Shown: positions 12,003-24,700 of the stretch, in pieces
Position numbering within the stretch: the stretch's first letter is position 1
Layout of the letters: each line of letters begins with the position of its first letter
Assembly (NCBI GenBank): GCA_014843695.1
Contig: CM026390.1
Location: forward strand, 53,782,121-53,846,120
DNA: 64,000 nt
Reading direction: 5' to 3'
Origin: Archivesica marissinica
Taxonomy: Eukaryota; Mollusca; Bivalvia; Venerida; Vesicomyidae
Translations under genes and position numbers: made by a program
The notes under the pieces: model-generated
Databases searched by the model: none
Told to the model about the DNA's origin: nothing
The model's input: only the letters and a program-made list of their open reading frames with translations

Positions 12003-12228
12003 GGTATGTATGTATGTATGTTCCTTTAATGTCAAACCCATCGCGGGGACTTATACATGTTTTCCTGGGCAAGCTTAGCCGACCTAAGCAATTAACCAGT
12101 ACTAAGCAATATGTGTGAGGTGCCTTGCTAAATGACACTACTTCATACGTAGCCTGGCCGAGTATCGAATCCGGGACCGTTTGATTCCATATCCGACGGT
12201 CAACCACTGGAACACGTACGCCACACAA
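12003..12228 (-). mobile_element. tRNA-derived SINE family A, copy 1
   Basis: Reverse orientation. The head at the right reads (minus strand) tRNA-like with B-box CCCGGATTCGATACTC. The body contains GAGCAAGGCACCTC-like and GTACTGGTTAATTGCTTAGG motifs, and the tail at the left is (TATG)n on plus. Copies at 16679, 23726 and 59287 share the same structure. Confidence 0.8.
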
Positions 12229-12689
12229 TCTACATCTACATGATACTCCCAACACTCAGACGCGAGTATGACAGGGAGGCGCTTGTCATGGACAGTGGTT
12301 AAAATCTCAATTAGTGAGACAGAGAGTGTTAAAAGAACTACATACTAAGGTTAAAAACAGACATCATGTTACATTAGTGGTACCGTGGCCAACCGCTCAG
12401 CAAAATGGTTAGACTGGGGCTGGACAGGCCATTCCAGAGACGTATAGTTCGGAGGAAAAAAGAGTTTATATGGTATTGGGTTCGGGACTGAGGAATTAAG
12501 TAGTTCAGGTTCCTTGTGTGTGTTAGGTGGTTGTGGTCGGCGCATACCAAGTTATTTTTGATTTTATATAGGTATATTATTGATGATTGATACTACTTGC
12601 CAGCACCAAATCTTCATAAGTGAAGGAGTGCTGTATACACGAAGAAGAGTGTATGCGTCGATATTCAAGTGTTTGCCAGTTCATGGAGT

Positions 12690-14725
12690 TGATCATTTTT
12701 TTGTTACACTGCTTGTATAGTTATAGTCATTGCAGACATAGCGTGTGGCTGATCGTTGCACTCTTTCTGCTTTATAGGTGAGAGACGTTTGCCAGTGGTG
12801 CCAGACAGTTGAGCAATACTCGAGTTGGGGACGTACATAGGTGCTATAAGCTTTTTCTTTAACCTTCTTGTTACTGGTCTTTACATTCCTTTTGATGAAT
12901 CTGAGAGAATTAGTAGCTTTGGAGGAGATGTTGTTTATGTGTGTAGACAAGTTTAAATCTTTACTAATTGTAACACCTAGATATTTGGCGGAATCGTTTG
13001 ATTTTAGTTCCATGTTATGGAGTGTGTAAGGGAAAATAAGTGGTTTTCTTTTGCGAGTTATTCTCAGCACCTCACACTTGTCTGGATTGAACTCCATGGA
13101 CCAGTCCCGTTCCCACTGTTCAAGAGCATTGAGGTCACTTTGGAGGATTTGTGCATTAGAGGAGGATTTTACTGTGATACATGTACTGTGACTTGATCCA
13201 CCGTGATGCCAGGGGGTGGACACCCAGCTCATTAAGTTTGTATATTAGTTTGTTGTGATCAACCTTGTCAAACGCTTTACTAAAATCCATAACAATAACA
13301 TCAGTTTGTTTACCATTTTCAAGGTTGTCGTATACCTCTTGTGTGAAGCTGATAAGCTGAGATTCACAACTATGTTTTGATCTGAAGCCATGCTGGAATT
13401 GGCTTAGGAGGTCATTATTGTCAACATGGGTCATGATGTTGGAGCCCATAATATGCTTCAATAGTTTGGAAGCAATGCAGGTGAGAGAAATTGGCCTGTA
13501 GTTAATGGCCTTGGACTTTGGGCCTTTCTAATAGACAGGGGCTACTGCTGCACTTCTCCAGTCTGATGGAACACTGCCCGTTTCTAAGGATAGTCTAAAG
13601 ATGGTTGTGAGGATGGTAGCAATCTCATGCTGTAGCTCTTTAAGGATCTTAGGGAATATTTCGTCCGGACCTGAGGCTTTATTTGGGGATAGCCCCTGGA
13701 GAAGCTTGTCAACACCTTCGACTGATATTGAGATCATTGGCATCTTAGGTGCTGACTCTATTGAGGTAGCTGTTTTACAGAGTTGCTTCAAGCTGGATGG
13801 TTGGGGTTTGGAGAAGACTGATTCAAATTGTGTGTTCAAAATGTTTGCTTTGGTAACGGGGTCAGTATAAGTGATACCCTCGTACTTTAGGGGTGCTACA
13901 CAACAGTTTTCTGTTTACTTATGTTTTACAAACGAGTAGAACTTTTTATTGTTGCCAGGTTGTGAATCGCCCATGAATATGACTGATTCGAGATATGACC
14001 AGTATGCTGTTCTTATATCTTTTTGGATCTTATGCTTAAGTGCTTTGAACCGATTTACGTTGTCGATTGTTTTCCGTTTGTTGTTTTAAGTTTGGAGTAC
14101 ATTTTGTCTCGTTTGCGAATTGGTCTCAGAATGTGGGGAGTTAACCATGGTAGATCACATCGTGATTTGTACATTTTTGTTGGAATGTGAAGAGTACTTA
14201 GACGATTAAGTTCCCCTTTAAACACATTTCCAAGCTGTGTTTGGATCTGAGTAGCCGGAGTTAGAAAATACAGTTCCAAACTCCGTTAAGTCCCTTTTGA
14301 AGTTGACCCAGTTGGCTTTGCTAAACCTTTTTATTAACCTTTTTTGCTGTAGGGGTCGGCCGATCTTAATATTTATTTCGTGATGCACAATATCATGATC
14401 AGAAGATCGTAAGCATGGGAGGTTTTTTGTAGTGTGAACTGATGAGAGGGCATTGGTCAGGAATAGATCTAAAATATTCTCATTTCTAGTGGGAATATTG
14501 ACCATTTGTTGGAGATTATAGAAGTTTAGTCTATCCAGGAAGGAAGTCTTCATACATTTCCTTGAATTTGCACTTAGACTTCGGGGCTTCAGATGACCAA
14601 TCTATGTCCGGGAGATTGAAGTCACCGAGTAACCATATGGTGCTATTTTGGGGCACCTTAGACAGAGATGACCATAACTCTGTTAGGGAATCCTCATCAT
14701 TTTCATGGGGTTTATATAATTATGC
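12690..14725 (-). pseudogene. Non-LTR retrotransposon (jockey/CR1-like), inactive copy 1
   Basis: Minus-strand fragments appear in order. The endonuclease end (about 14560-14720) contains LLGDFNLPDIDW, then NIPTRNENILDLFLTN and SSDHDIV (14218-14553). A linker follows. The RT start (13528-13839) has LSPNKASGPDEI and SVPSDWRSAAVAPVY. The RT palm (13156-13461) has FQHGFRSKHSCESQL and VIVMDFSKAFDKVDH. The C-terminal domain (12693-13232) has LEQWERDWSMEFNPDKCEVL and VRPQLEYCSTVWH. Frames are broken between pieces. The segment that should hold the second catalytic box (xADD) is missing: the palm frame goes from ASRWI almost directly to NAQILQSDLNALEQW. The element is dead. Its 3' untranslated part may extend to about 12300. 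Confidence 0.88.
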
Positions 14726-14728
14726 TAC

Positions 14729-14772
14729 TTGCCTGTCTGCCTGTTTGCCTGCCTGCATGTCTGCCTGCCTGC
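14729..14772. repeat. Short (CTGC/CTGT) tetranucleotide tract
   Basis: Imperfect repeats of TGCC, TGTC and TGCA in CTTGCCTGTCTGCCTGTTTG and the bases that follow, at the endonuclease end of LINE copy 1. Confidence 0.6.
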
Positions 14773-14849
14773 AAACCACAAAGAAGTTAACAGGATGAGT
14801 AGTTAAAGCCATAAATATAAAAAGTAATGAGAAATAAGTTGGGTTAAAT

Positions 14850-16490
14850 GTTTAAAAGCAGCTTGGCAGAACAACAGCCGTACTGAATTGCTATATATGA
14901 GGGAGATGGACAATATCCGGGGGGGGGGAGATGGTTCCAATAATAAATTGTTCTTAGAAAAAAGGAAAACTTGCAATAGTCTGTAGTTGCGGAAATTAAC
15001 ATTTGGCTTAAGGAATGGCAGTGGTGGCGTGTGTGACGGGATAGAGGAACTATGTAATTTTCAATGGAGATAGCAACCATATCATAATGAATTTTATACA
15101 TATGGGATGACCTATTGTCAATACGCCGTTGGTCTAGTCTACGCATATTTAGGGAATTGAGCATGCCTGTAACATTAGCGGTGCGATAGAAGCCAACCTT
15201 TATCCAACGGACTGCTCTTCGCTGGACACCTTCAATTTGGTATATCAGTGATTGGGTATGGGACGACCAAATCTCGGAGCCATATTCTAGCTTGGGTCTC
15301 ACTAGAACCTGGTAAACCATGGACTTCTGAGTGTTCTGATTTGACCTGGATGTTTCTACGTAGAAACTCTAATGTTTGGTTAGCCTTCTTTGTTGACATA
15401 TTTATGGGTGTGTCCCACGACAGGTTATTTGAGATATCCACGCCACGATATGTGGCTTAGGTGATCGACTGAAGTAGGACTCCATGGAGTTTATATTGAT
15501 TCGGTGTCTCCTTCTGGTGACGTGGATTAGCTTGACATTTTGATGGGATCATTCTATGTCCCACTCCAACGTCCACTCGTATAACCTCTTAATACCGTTT
15601 TGGAGTGTGACCGACTCACACGTCAGTGGTAGATAGACTGCAAAGATTCAAACTTTGGAAGTGATGTTTTGTGGGAGGTCGTTTATATAGGCTATGAATA
15701 GTTGGTGTCCAAGTACGGATCGCTTCTGAAAAACTGACTGGAGTTCATTATCTAGAAAACTCATAATCCACCTTAATATTTGACATCTCACTTCATAGTC
15801 ATGCATTTGTAGTACATGTAATACTTTCTCGTGATTGACCTTGTAGAAAGTCTTACTGAAATATAATAGGATGAGATATAATTGATGCTTATTGTAGACT
15901 GAGGTAATAAGTCATTGACTAGCATTACACATTGGGTCACACATGATCTTTCCCCACTAAAACCATGCTGCATGTGGTACATAATACTATGGTTTGTGAA
16001 GTGGTTTACTACCGAAGAGGAAATTACATGTACATGTACATGTGTATATGTTTTAAAACCTTGCGTAGAACACATGCCAATGAAATAGGTCAATAGTTGA
16101 CTGGGTTTAACGTGTCGCCTATTTTTAAATGGGGAGCAACATTTGCTGACTTCCACTGGGATGGCAGTGATCCTTCGTTGCGGGATTTTATGAATAAGAC
16201 TTCAAGGATATGGGAGAGTTCTTTAGACAGGACTTTATGTATGATTGGCTTAACTTGGTCATGACCACTAGCCTAATAGGAGTTCAGGCTATTAATAAAT
16301 TATCTCTATACCATTTGAACTTACTGTAATCTCCTTCGTGTTTGGAATGGATTGACCATTCAGGTTTCCATATGTGTCCTGAATTTTCATTTTACAGAGG
16401 GAGGTAAGTTTTAGTGGGGATTTGGAGACAGACTGAAACTGCTTGAAGGTTTGATTTGAAGACATCTGAGATATAACCATGACATGTACA
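14850..16490 (-). pseudogene. Non-LTR retrotransposon, inactive copy 2 (second family)
   Basis: Minus-strand remnants include IPNTKEITVSSNG (16292-16495), a degraded NYRPIS-like region near 16100, MYHMQHGFSGERSCVTQ (about 15930-16000), VLGHQLFIAYINDLPQN (about 15680-15730), YEWTLEWDIE (about 15560), LSWDTPINMSTKKANQTL with FLRRNIQ (15232-15441), and the C-terminal part LVRPKLEYGSEIWSSHTQ (14844-15320). Several frameshifts and stops break it, and no xADD box is readable. It shares its C-terminal region with the fragment at 10430-11360 and differs from copy 1. Confidence 0.82.
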
Positions 16491-16678
16491 TCCATATTGA
16501 AATGAAGGATGTAGAAAGCTGCTAGGTAGGCTTATCATCCATAATGCTGCTGACCCAGATAAGTTTCCAATAATATGCTAATGTTCTTTCCCCCCAACTG
16601 TTTCCAAACGATATGCTATAATCATTATCAATTGATATACTATTTTATATAGTGTTATAATTTTATATTTATATATAG

Positions 16679-16890
16679 TGGCGTCCGTGGTCCAGTGGTA
16701 GAGCGTCGGATTTGGAATCGAACGGTCCCGGGTTAGATACTCGGTCAGGCCACGTATGCAGTGTCATTGAGCAAGGCACCTCACACACATTGCTTAGTAC
16801 TGGTTAATCGCTTAGGTCGGCTAAGCCTGCCCATGAAAACATGTATAAGTCCCCGCGAAGGGTTTGACATTAAAGGAACATACATATATA
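16679..16890 (+). mobile_element. tRNA-derived SINE family A, copy 2
   Basis: The head reads GTGGTCCAGTGGTAGAGCGT (A-box) and GGTCCCGGGTTAGATACTC (B-box region). The body has TTGAGCAAGGCACCTCACAC and CTTAGTACTGGTTAATCGCT. The tail ends GGAACATACATATATACAAA. It lies between the LINE remnants and DRC3. Confidence 0.85.
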
Positions 16891-18611
16891 CAAATATATA
16901 TTCAGGTTGTAACAAATTCAGACAGCCTGCATGATTTCTGTTACAACTACATCAGGTGGTAAGTGTCAAACTACGTCAACTTTTAACTATATATACAGTT
17001 CGACGTGCAAAATGTCTACATCCTCGTGAAAGTTTGAAATTATTGGCAAATATATATAATCTGCTGGTCATTCAAACATACGTTGAACTTGTTCCGGTTT
17101 AAGTACCGTGTACTGTATTTATCCTATTACGGAAGTTTACATTACCTGAGCAACAAATCCGAATAGCAGGTTGATTTTTACCCAAATAAAATAAAGCAGG
17201 TATTTCTACATACATATGTCGTGACAACATTTAATGTTTTAATTAGTTGTATGCACATTACACATACTGTGAACAATTCAACCTTAGCAATTATCAACAC
17301 ATTTAAATTAAATGTCTAAATTTAGCGCAAACACCTGTCCAACTTTGAGGATTGCATATAGTGGTTTCTCATTTATCGAAGGGTTCCATGTTATTTTGAC
17401 AACATTTTGTTCTAGGATATGCTACAAATGTGGTTACATCATCAAATGTTTACTCGTCCTAAGACGCTAGTGCCAAAGAGACTAAGACAGCCGAAATGTC
17501 AAATGGTGTCATGTTATCAGTTCTGAATAAAGGAGCAAGTATTTGAAATAGAACAAAAACCAGTGAAGAGCTTTAAAAGTGCTCTCCAACAGTATTTAGC
17601 ACTGTCTAATATATGTTTCCCAAACTGTGTATGCTGTCAAAAGCCACACATTGTAACTGGACATAGATCTATAAATGTAAATAACCAACATGAAATTAAC
17701 ATCATTACTGTACATTTTATGAATACTTTTCCTAATATCGATGAACTCTAATTAGCGATGATATCATAATATTCCAAATGAACCACACAACCACATTTTG
17801 TGTTTAATATTTCCGTAAGAGTTCCGCAACTGTCAATAGCATAAACAAGCTAAAATGTCATTTCTACGGGTAAATTTACCTCATTTATTAAAACTTGTTC
17901 TTTTTTCATTACACTCGTAAGATTTCAGTGAATTTCAATGACTTTGTTAATTATTGGCTGCATTTAACATTTGTAAAGTGCCTGTCTCTCATGTGATGTC
18001 ACATGATTGTCGTATATGGCATGTATTGCTACTGGTATAAACTGCTGAGGCGAAATTTACATCGTCACCTATAATTAGTTTACCCGCGTAATTAAAAGAT
18101 GGAGCTCATTGCTGTTGCTTTTACTTTGTTATTGATTCAGTTGTCATTTATTTCTTACTAACTGATGATGCAATCAATAAAATAATATCAGTAGGCCCCT
18201 ATGCTTAAAATTTAATGAGAGTGAACATTATTTCAGCATCTTTTTTAAGCACAAATACACAGCTTATTGCTTATGTCACCGGTAATCTGTGTACCCAGGA
18301 TAAAAGAAGTAGTATTACATATTTTCGAAACAGAATGTGAATAATTATCTTTTTTTGCTCATTTTCCTGTTTGACAGTTGAAGCATGTACCATATAAACC
18401 AAGCACCTGTTAGTGACGTCATTCACAAATAAATTCAAAAGCAGGTGGGGAACGGAAACATGGTAATTGACGATAAATGAATTTGACATACCTATCGTAG
18501 TTTTAAAACAAAAGTTCAAACTTCCCAAACACTGTTTTATAGTCCTTTGAGCTTTTTAACTTAGGTGTTTGCTATATACTTAATTTTATTTTGCTGTTGG
18601 TTATTTTCTAG
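16891..18611. other. AT-rich region upstream of DRC3, no gene recognised
   Basis: This stretch must hold, or lie just downstream of, the DRC3 promoter and any 5' non-coding exon; neither could be placed. A short plus-strand frame at 17563-17751 (MKSFKSALQQYLALS...) faintly resembles the end of LINE polyproteins but is too short to call. There are no arrays. Confidence 0.4.
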
Positions 18612-18785
18612 GAAATCTTGCAGCCATGAGTCTTTTATATGACACCGTGGAACCCTCCGTCATAGATGAGGATATGCTACAGAAAGCAGTAGAGGAACAA
18701 GGACCAAAGGAAGAGGCTGGAAAAATTGCTAAAGCTGAAGGCATTGATTTTGGAGATGTGACAGCTCTCAGATTAGAGTTCAAAA
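18612..18785 (+). CDS. DRC3: DRC3 exon 1 (coding from 18626)
   Basis: Acceptor TTTTCTAG, 14 nt of 5' UTR, then MSLLYDTVEPSVIDEDML. The donor is GTATGT at 18786. It ends in phase 1 (the Asn codon is completed by exon 2). Confidence 0.93.
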
Positions 18786-21700
18786 GTATGTCATTTACGG
18801 TGTTATTTCAGAGATGTAAACGTCCTCAGATTAGAGAAACCAGAGTTCACAAGCACACAAACACTAACCCAAACAGAACTGAGCACCACACAGTGCACAT
18901 TATATAATCCAAACAGAACTGAGCACCACACAGTGCACATTATATAATCCAAACAGAACTGAGCACCACACAGTCACAGTGTACATTATAAATCTCATAT
19001 AGAACTGAGCACCAACACACTTCACATTATATAATCCAAACAGAACTGAGCACCAACACAGTGCACATTATATAATCCAAACAGAACTGAGCATCACACA
19101 GTCACAGTGTACATTATAAATCTCATATAGAACTGAGCTCCAACACAGTTCACATTATATAACCCAAACAGAACTGAGCACCAACACAGTGTACATTATA
19201 TAATCCAAACAGAACTGAGCACCAACACAGTGTACATTATATATCTCATATAGAACTGAGCACCACACAGTCACAGTGTACATTATAAATCTCATATAGA
19301 ACTGAGCACCAACACAGTTCACATTATATAACCCAAACAGTACTGAGCACCAACACAGTGTAACATTATATATCTCATATAGAACTGAGCACCACACAGT
19401 GTACATTATATATCTCATATAGAACTGAGCACCAACACAGTGTACATTATATATCTCATATATAGAACTGAGCACCAACACAGTGTACATTATATATCTC
19501 ATATAGAACTGAGCACCAACACAGTGTACATTATATATCTCATATAGAACTGAGCACCACACAGTGTACATTATATATCTCATATAGAACTGAGTACCAC
19601 ACAGTGTACATTATATATCACATATAGAACTGAGTACCACACAGTGTACATTATATATCTCATATAGAACTGAGCACCACACAGTGTACATTATATATCT
19701 CATATAGAACTGAGCACCACACAGTGTACATTATATATCTCATATAGAACTGAGCACCACACAGTGTACATTATATATCTCATATAGAACTGAGCACCAC
19801 ACAGTGCACATTATATATCTCATATAGAACTGAGCACCACACTTACTGTCTGGAGCATGTCGAGCAAGTCAGCAACCATAACTATGTTTAGTTTAATCAT
19901 ATTTTATTGCATTCATTCTATATACATGTATACAATGTACAATACAAGACAAATGAACAAATTATATAAGTAAGCATAATATACGATTCGTGACATTGTT
20001 TGCACAAGAATTGTCAATATATGTTGAAGCAAATGGGTTGGGCCACAAGTTTTAACAACATTAGTTACAGCCCTCCCCACTATACTAGATTGTAACTAAC
20101 AAAATGAGTGAATACAAGATTTGTGCAAATAATTTAATTAATTTCATGAATAGTAAAAAATGGGATAATGAATGCTGAATCCTTTCTATTCAGAAAAACT
20201 ATGTGTCCATGGAGACCCCGAACCCTTGTCCCCGAACTCTTGTACTGTCTTGCCTTGTTCACTTGTTACACATGCCTTTTATTTGTGTTAACATTAATCA
20301 TTTATATCCAATCACTCACTTATATACTGTAATGGTGTAGATATTATGATATAATATGTTCTTATCCAATTACTAGAATCCTAGTTATATCTATATATAC
20401 CATTTTTATTTATATTTCCATATATTATTGTCATGTGTAAATGTTTAAAATTGCATCTGTAATTGTGAAGTGCAATAGAGTAATTTTTGCGCTATATAAA
20501 TGCTATGTATTTGTATGTATTTGTATTTATACAAATCACGTATTTATTTCAGACATCTTGGAAATTGACAATTTGTGGAGTTTTTCTTGTCTCACCAAGC
20601 TGCAGCTGGATAACAATATCATTGAAAAAATCAAGGGATTAGATGAACTGGTGAACCTTATATGGTTAGGTAGGATCCTTGAATACACAACTTGCCTTAG
20701 TCTGTGGTGACCATGAGTCCCCCAGGATTAGATGAACTGGTGAACCTTATATGGCTAGGTAGGATCCTTGAATACACAACTTGCCTTAGTCTGTGGTGAC
20801 CATGAATCCCCCAGGATTAGATGAACTGGTGAACCTTATATGGCTAGGTAGGATCCTTGAATACACAACTTGCCCTAGTCTGTGGTGACCATGAGTCCCC
20901 CATGATTAGATGAACTGGTGAACCTTATATGGCTAGGTAGGATCCTTGAATACACAACTTGCCCTAGTCTGTGGTGACCATGAATCCCCCAGGATTAGAT
21001 GAACTGGTGAACCTTATATGGCTAGGTAGGATCCTTGAATACACAACTTGCCCTAGTCTGTGGTGACCATGAGTCCCCCATGATTAGATGAACTGGTGAA
21101 CCTTATATAGCTAGGTAGGATCCTTGATTACACAACTTGTCCTAGTCTGTGGTGACCATGAATCCCCCAGGATTAGATGAACTGGTGAACCTTATATGGC
21201 TAGGTAGGATCCTTGAATACACAACTTGCCCTAGTCTGTGGTGACCATGAGTCCCCCATGATTAGATGAACTGGTGAACCGTATATGGCTAGGTAGGATC
21301 CTTGAATACACAACTTGCCCTAGTCTGTGGTGACCATGAGTCCCCCAGGATTAGATGAACTGGTGAACCGTATATGGCTAGGTAGGATCCTTGAATACAC
21401 AACTTGTCCTAGTCTGTGGTGACCATGAGTCCCCCAGGATTAGATGAACTGGTGAACCGTATATGGCTAGGTAGGATCCTTGAATACACAACTTGCCCTA
21501 GTCTGTGGTGGCCATGAGTCCCCCAGGATTAGATGAACTGGTGAACCGTTAATGGTCTGTGGTGACCATGACTGCAGATTTCAAACATGGATCTTCTATC
21601 ATTTGGAAAAGTGCATGATACTATTACGGGATTTTTTCAAAAACAACGCTCTATTTTAATAAATTTGTGTGAATTGTGCCCCTCTTTGCACACTTATCGT

Positions 21701-24700
21701 CTTCTATTTATTGACAAAAATATGTATATGTTCACCGAACTTGGTCAGAAAAATTATTGAGAAAAGTGGAAGCTATCCAACTATCTTGCGGTAGGTTGGT
21801 GGTTTTATTGGGGTGTACTCCTGCGCATGAAATACTGCTCAGAGGGGCACCCACTCATAATAGCTGTAAATTCGTCATATGATCTAAGCTGTTGGTGTGA
21901 ACATCAAAAACAAACAATATGTCCGTCCGTCTGTCCGCCTGTAAATTAGTTGGTTTATTTAGGTTGACTGATGCTTTGAGAGTACATGTAACCACTAACA
22001 CAGGTTTGACTGTTCCGCAGACATAAATTTTCATTGAGCAATAATTGCTATTTCACAAATACAGCAACAGTGGTCATGAATGTTAGTAGCAACAGTACAA
22101 TTGGTGTCTATTATTTAACTAATATTTCAGATTTATCTTTCAACAACATTGAGATGATTGAAGGTTTGGACAAACTGAAGAAGCTACAGGACTTGACCCT
22201 GTATAACAACCGCATCTCTTGCATAGAAAACATGGATCAACTCACCAACCTTCACGTCTTTTCCATTGGCAATAACAGACTCACAGACCTAGAAAATGTA
22301 TGTAGAAGTATGCATTCTGTCATGCAATATGCTGATTTGTTTGGTGAGTTGCAGACTTAAAATTTAATAATGTTGCATTAATCAACTAGGGCTTTCATGT
22401 GAAACTATGATTCCATTTTTTTTATATACAGTCAAACCTGTCTTAAGCAGCCAATGAAAAAGTAGGCAGTTTCTTACGGAGGTTGGTGCACCCAAGTACT
22501 GGTTAACCATTGGAGCCTGCCCAGGAAAGGTGTTAGGTAAACTGCCCACCGACGATATAGCCTAAAATGGTGCTGATAAAACCCGAAATATAACATATAA
22601 CTTAAGCAGCCAGCCAAGGGAATCACAGAAAGTGGATGCTTAGCACAGGTGGCTGCTTAATAGAGGTCAAATATATAATAAAACAGCCAATTGAGCATCT
22701 GAAAACTGGCTGCTTAATACAGGTTGGCTGCTTAATGGAGGTGACCACTAACACAGGTTTTACTGTAGATCAAAATTTACTGTTTTCCATAACTCATATG
22801 GTATGAAAATGACCTCATTGCATAAATTAATGTTTCCCATCTACCAGTATATCTATTATTCAGATGAGAACAATTGGGAAAAATGATAACTATATTTTCA
22901 GGTTGTGTATTTAAGAAGATTCAAGAAGTTGCGAACGCTGAATCTGAATGGGAATCCATTCTGTGAGCAGCCGGACTACAAGCAGTATGTGATAGCGTAT
23001 ATTTCATCTACAGACTTTCTTGACTACCGACTCATTGATGAACAATCTGTAAGTACACCAGGTGCTTGCAGGTGTGAGATATCTCAGTATATGATAGCGT
23101 ATATTTAATCTACAGACTTTGTTGACTACCGACGTGAGATATCTCAATATCTCTACACACTTCCTTGTGTTCATTGATGAACAGTCTGTAAGTACATCCA
23201 CTCATGATGGGTGAGTCTGTCTCCAAGGTCACTGTCACCTTAGATATCAAGAAGTCATAATAGCTTGTTCGCTTTAGGTGCGAAAGGCCCCGGGTTTGCG
23301 CCCAACTGTAGCCATTTCGATGGTGCCCTTAGCAAGGCATTTAAATTCCACATTGCCTATTCTTTCTCCTTCGTGGCTATGGATTCCATCAGGAATGAGG
23401 TCTCGATAGTGCTTAATATAAGTTGTAAAAACTTGCTTCGCAATCAAGCTAAGATAAATGTGTATAAACTAAAGATCAAGAATTATTTCAAAATTAGGTA
23501 TTTATATGTAATCCATATATTTTAAATCAATTGATTTGTTGTGGAATAATGCAGCACAGATATGTTCATCATCCTGAGACACCTCTCCACTTTGTGTGTT
23601 TACAGAGGGTAGCCGCCACAGAGAAGTACCACCTGTCTATTGAGGAGATGCTGCATAACGAGAGGCAGGCTGAGCTTAAAGAGGAGGAAGATGCCCAGAG
23701 AGAAGTGGAGGAAGGCACTCATAAGGTATGTATGTATGTTCCATTAATGTCAAACCCTTTGCAGGGACATAGACATGTTTTCCTGGGCAAGCTTAGCCGA
23801 CCTAAGTGGTTAACCAGTACTAAGCAATGTGTGTGAAGTGCCTTGCTGAATGACACTACATACGTGGCCTGACCGAGTATCGAACCCGGGACTGATCGAT
23901 TCCAAATCCAACGCTCTACCACTGGACCACGGATGCCACACATCTTTATGTATGTAATCTTTATCATTCAGTCATTGCATATACTTGGGAAGAGCCGTCT
24001 CTAATGTTGTAAGACCTTGTGGCTCGACCCATTTTTGCTTTCTTTACATAATATTATATTGTATGTAGATTCTGTGTCATAATAAAATAAAATATGATTA
24101 AACATTGCATATACAGACTTTGTATCACTCTTACCCTTGCAAAGTTTTTTACTATGAAGTTTTACGAATCAGTGTCACATGTACATTGCTGTAGGTCCAC
24201 CTCCGTGGTCGAGTGGTTACGGTCGCTGACTTGTATACCACTGTAACCTATCATCACTGATGGTCACGGGTCCGCTTCCGTGGTCGAGTGGTTAAGGTCG
24301 CTGACTTGTATACCACTGTAACCTATCATCACTGATGGTCATGGGTCCGCCTCCGTGGTCGAGTGGTTACGGTCGCTGACTTGTATACCACTGTAACCTA
24401 TCATCACTGATGGTCACGGGTCCGCCTCCGTGGTCGAGTGGTTAAGGTTGCTGACTTGTATACCACTGTAACCTATCACCACTGATGGTCACGGGTCCGC
24501 CTCCGTGGTCGAGTGGTTAAGGTCGCTGACTTGTATACCACTGTAACCTATCATCACTGATGGTCACGGGTCCGCCTACGTGGTCGAGTGGTTAAGGTCG
24601 CTGACTTGTATACCACTGTAACCTATCATCACTGATGGTCACGGGTCTGCCTCCGTGGTCGAGTGGTAAAGGTCGCTGACTTGTATACCACTTTAACCTA

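Noticed and set aside
16679..16760. Possible tRNA gene (GTGGTCCAGTGGTAGAGCGT head)
   Set aside because: Four dispersed copies with the same body and tail show that it is a SINE head.
17563..17751. Small plus-strand frame MKSFKSALQQYLALS... as a gene
   Set aside because: 62 codons, no splice or conservation support; it may be a LINE tail fragment.
18822..18838. CTCAGATTAGAG shared between the end of DRC3 exon 1 and the start of its intron, as another exon-end duplication
   Set aside because: Only 12 bp match and the flanks differ, so chance cannot be excluded.
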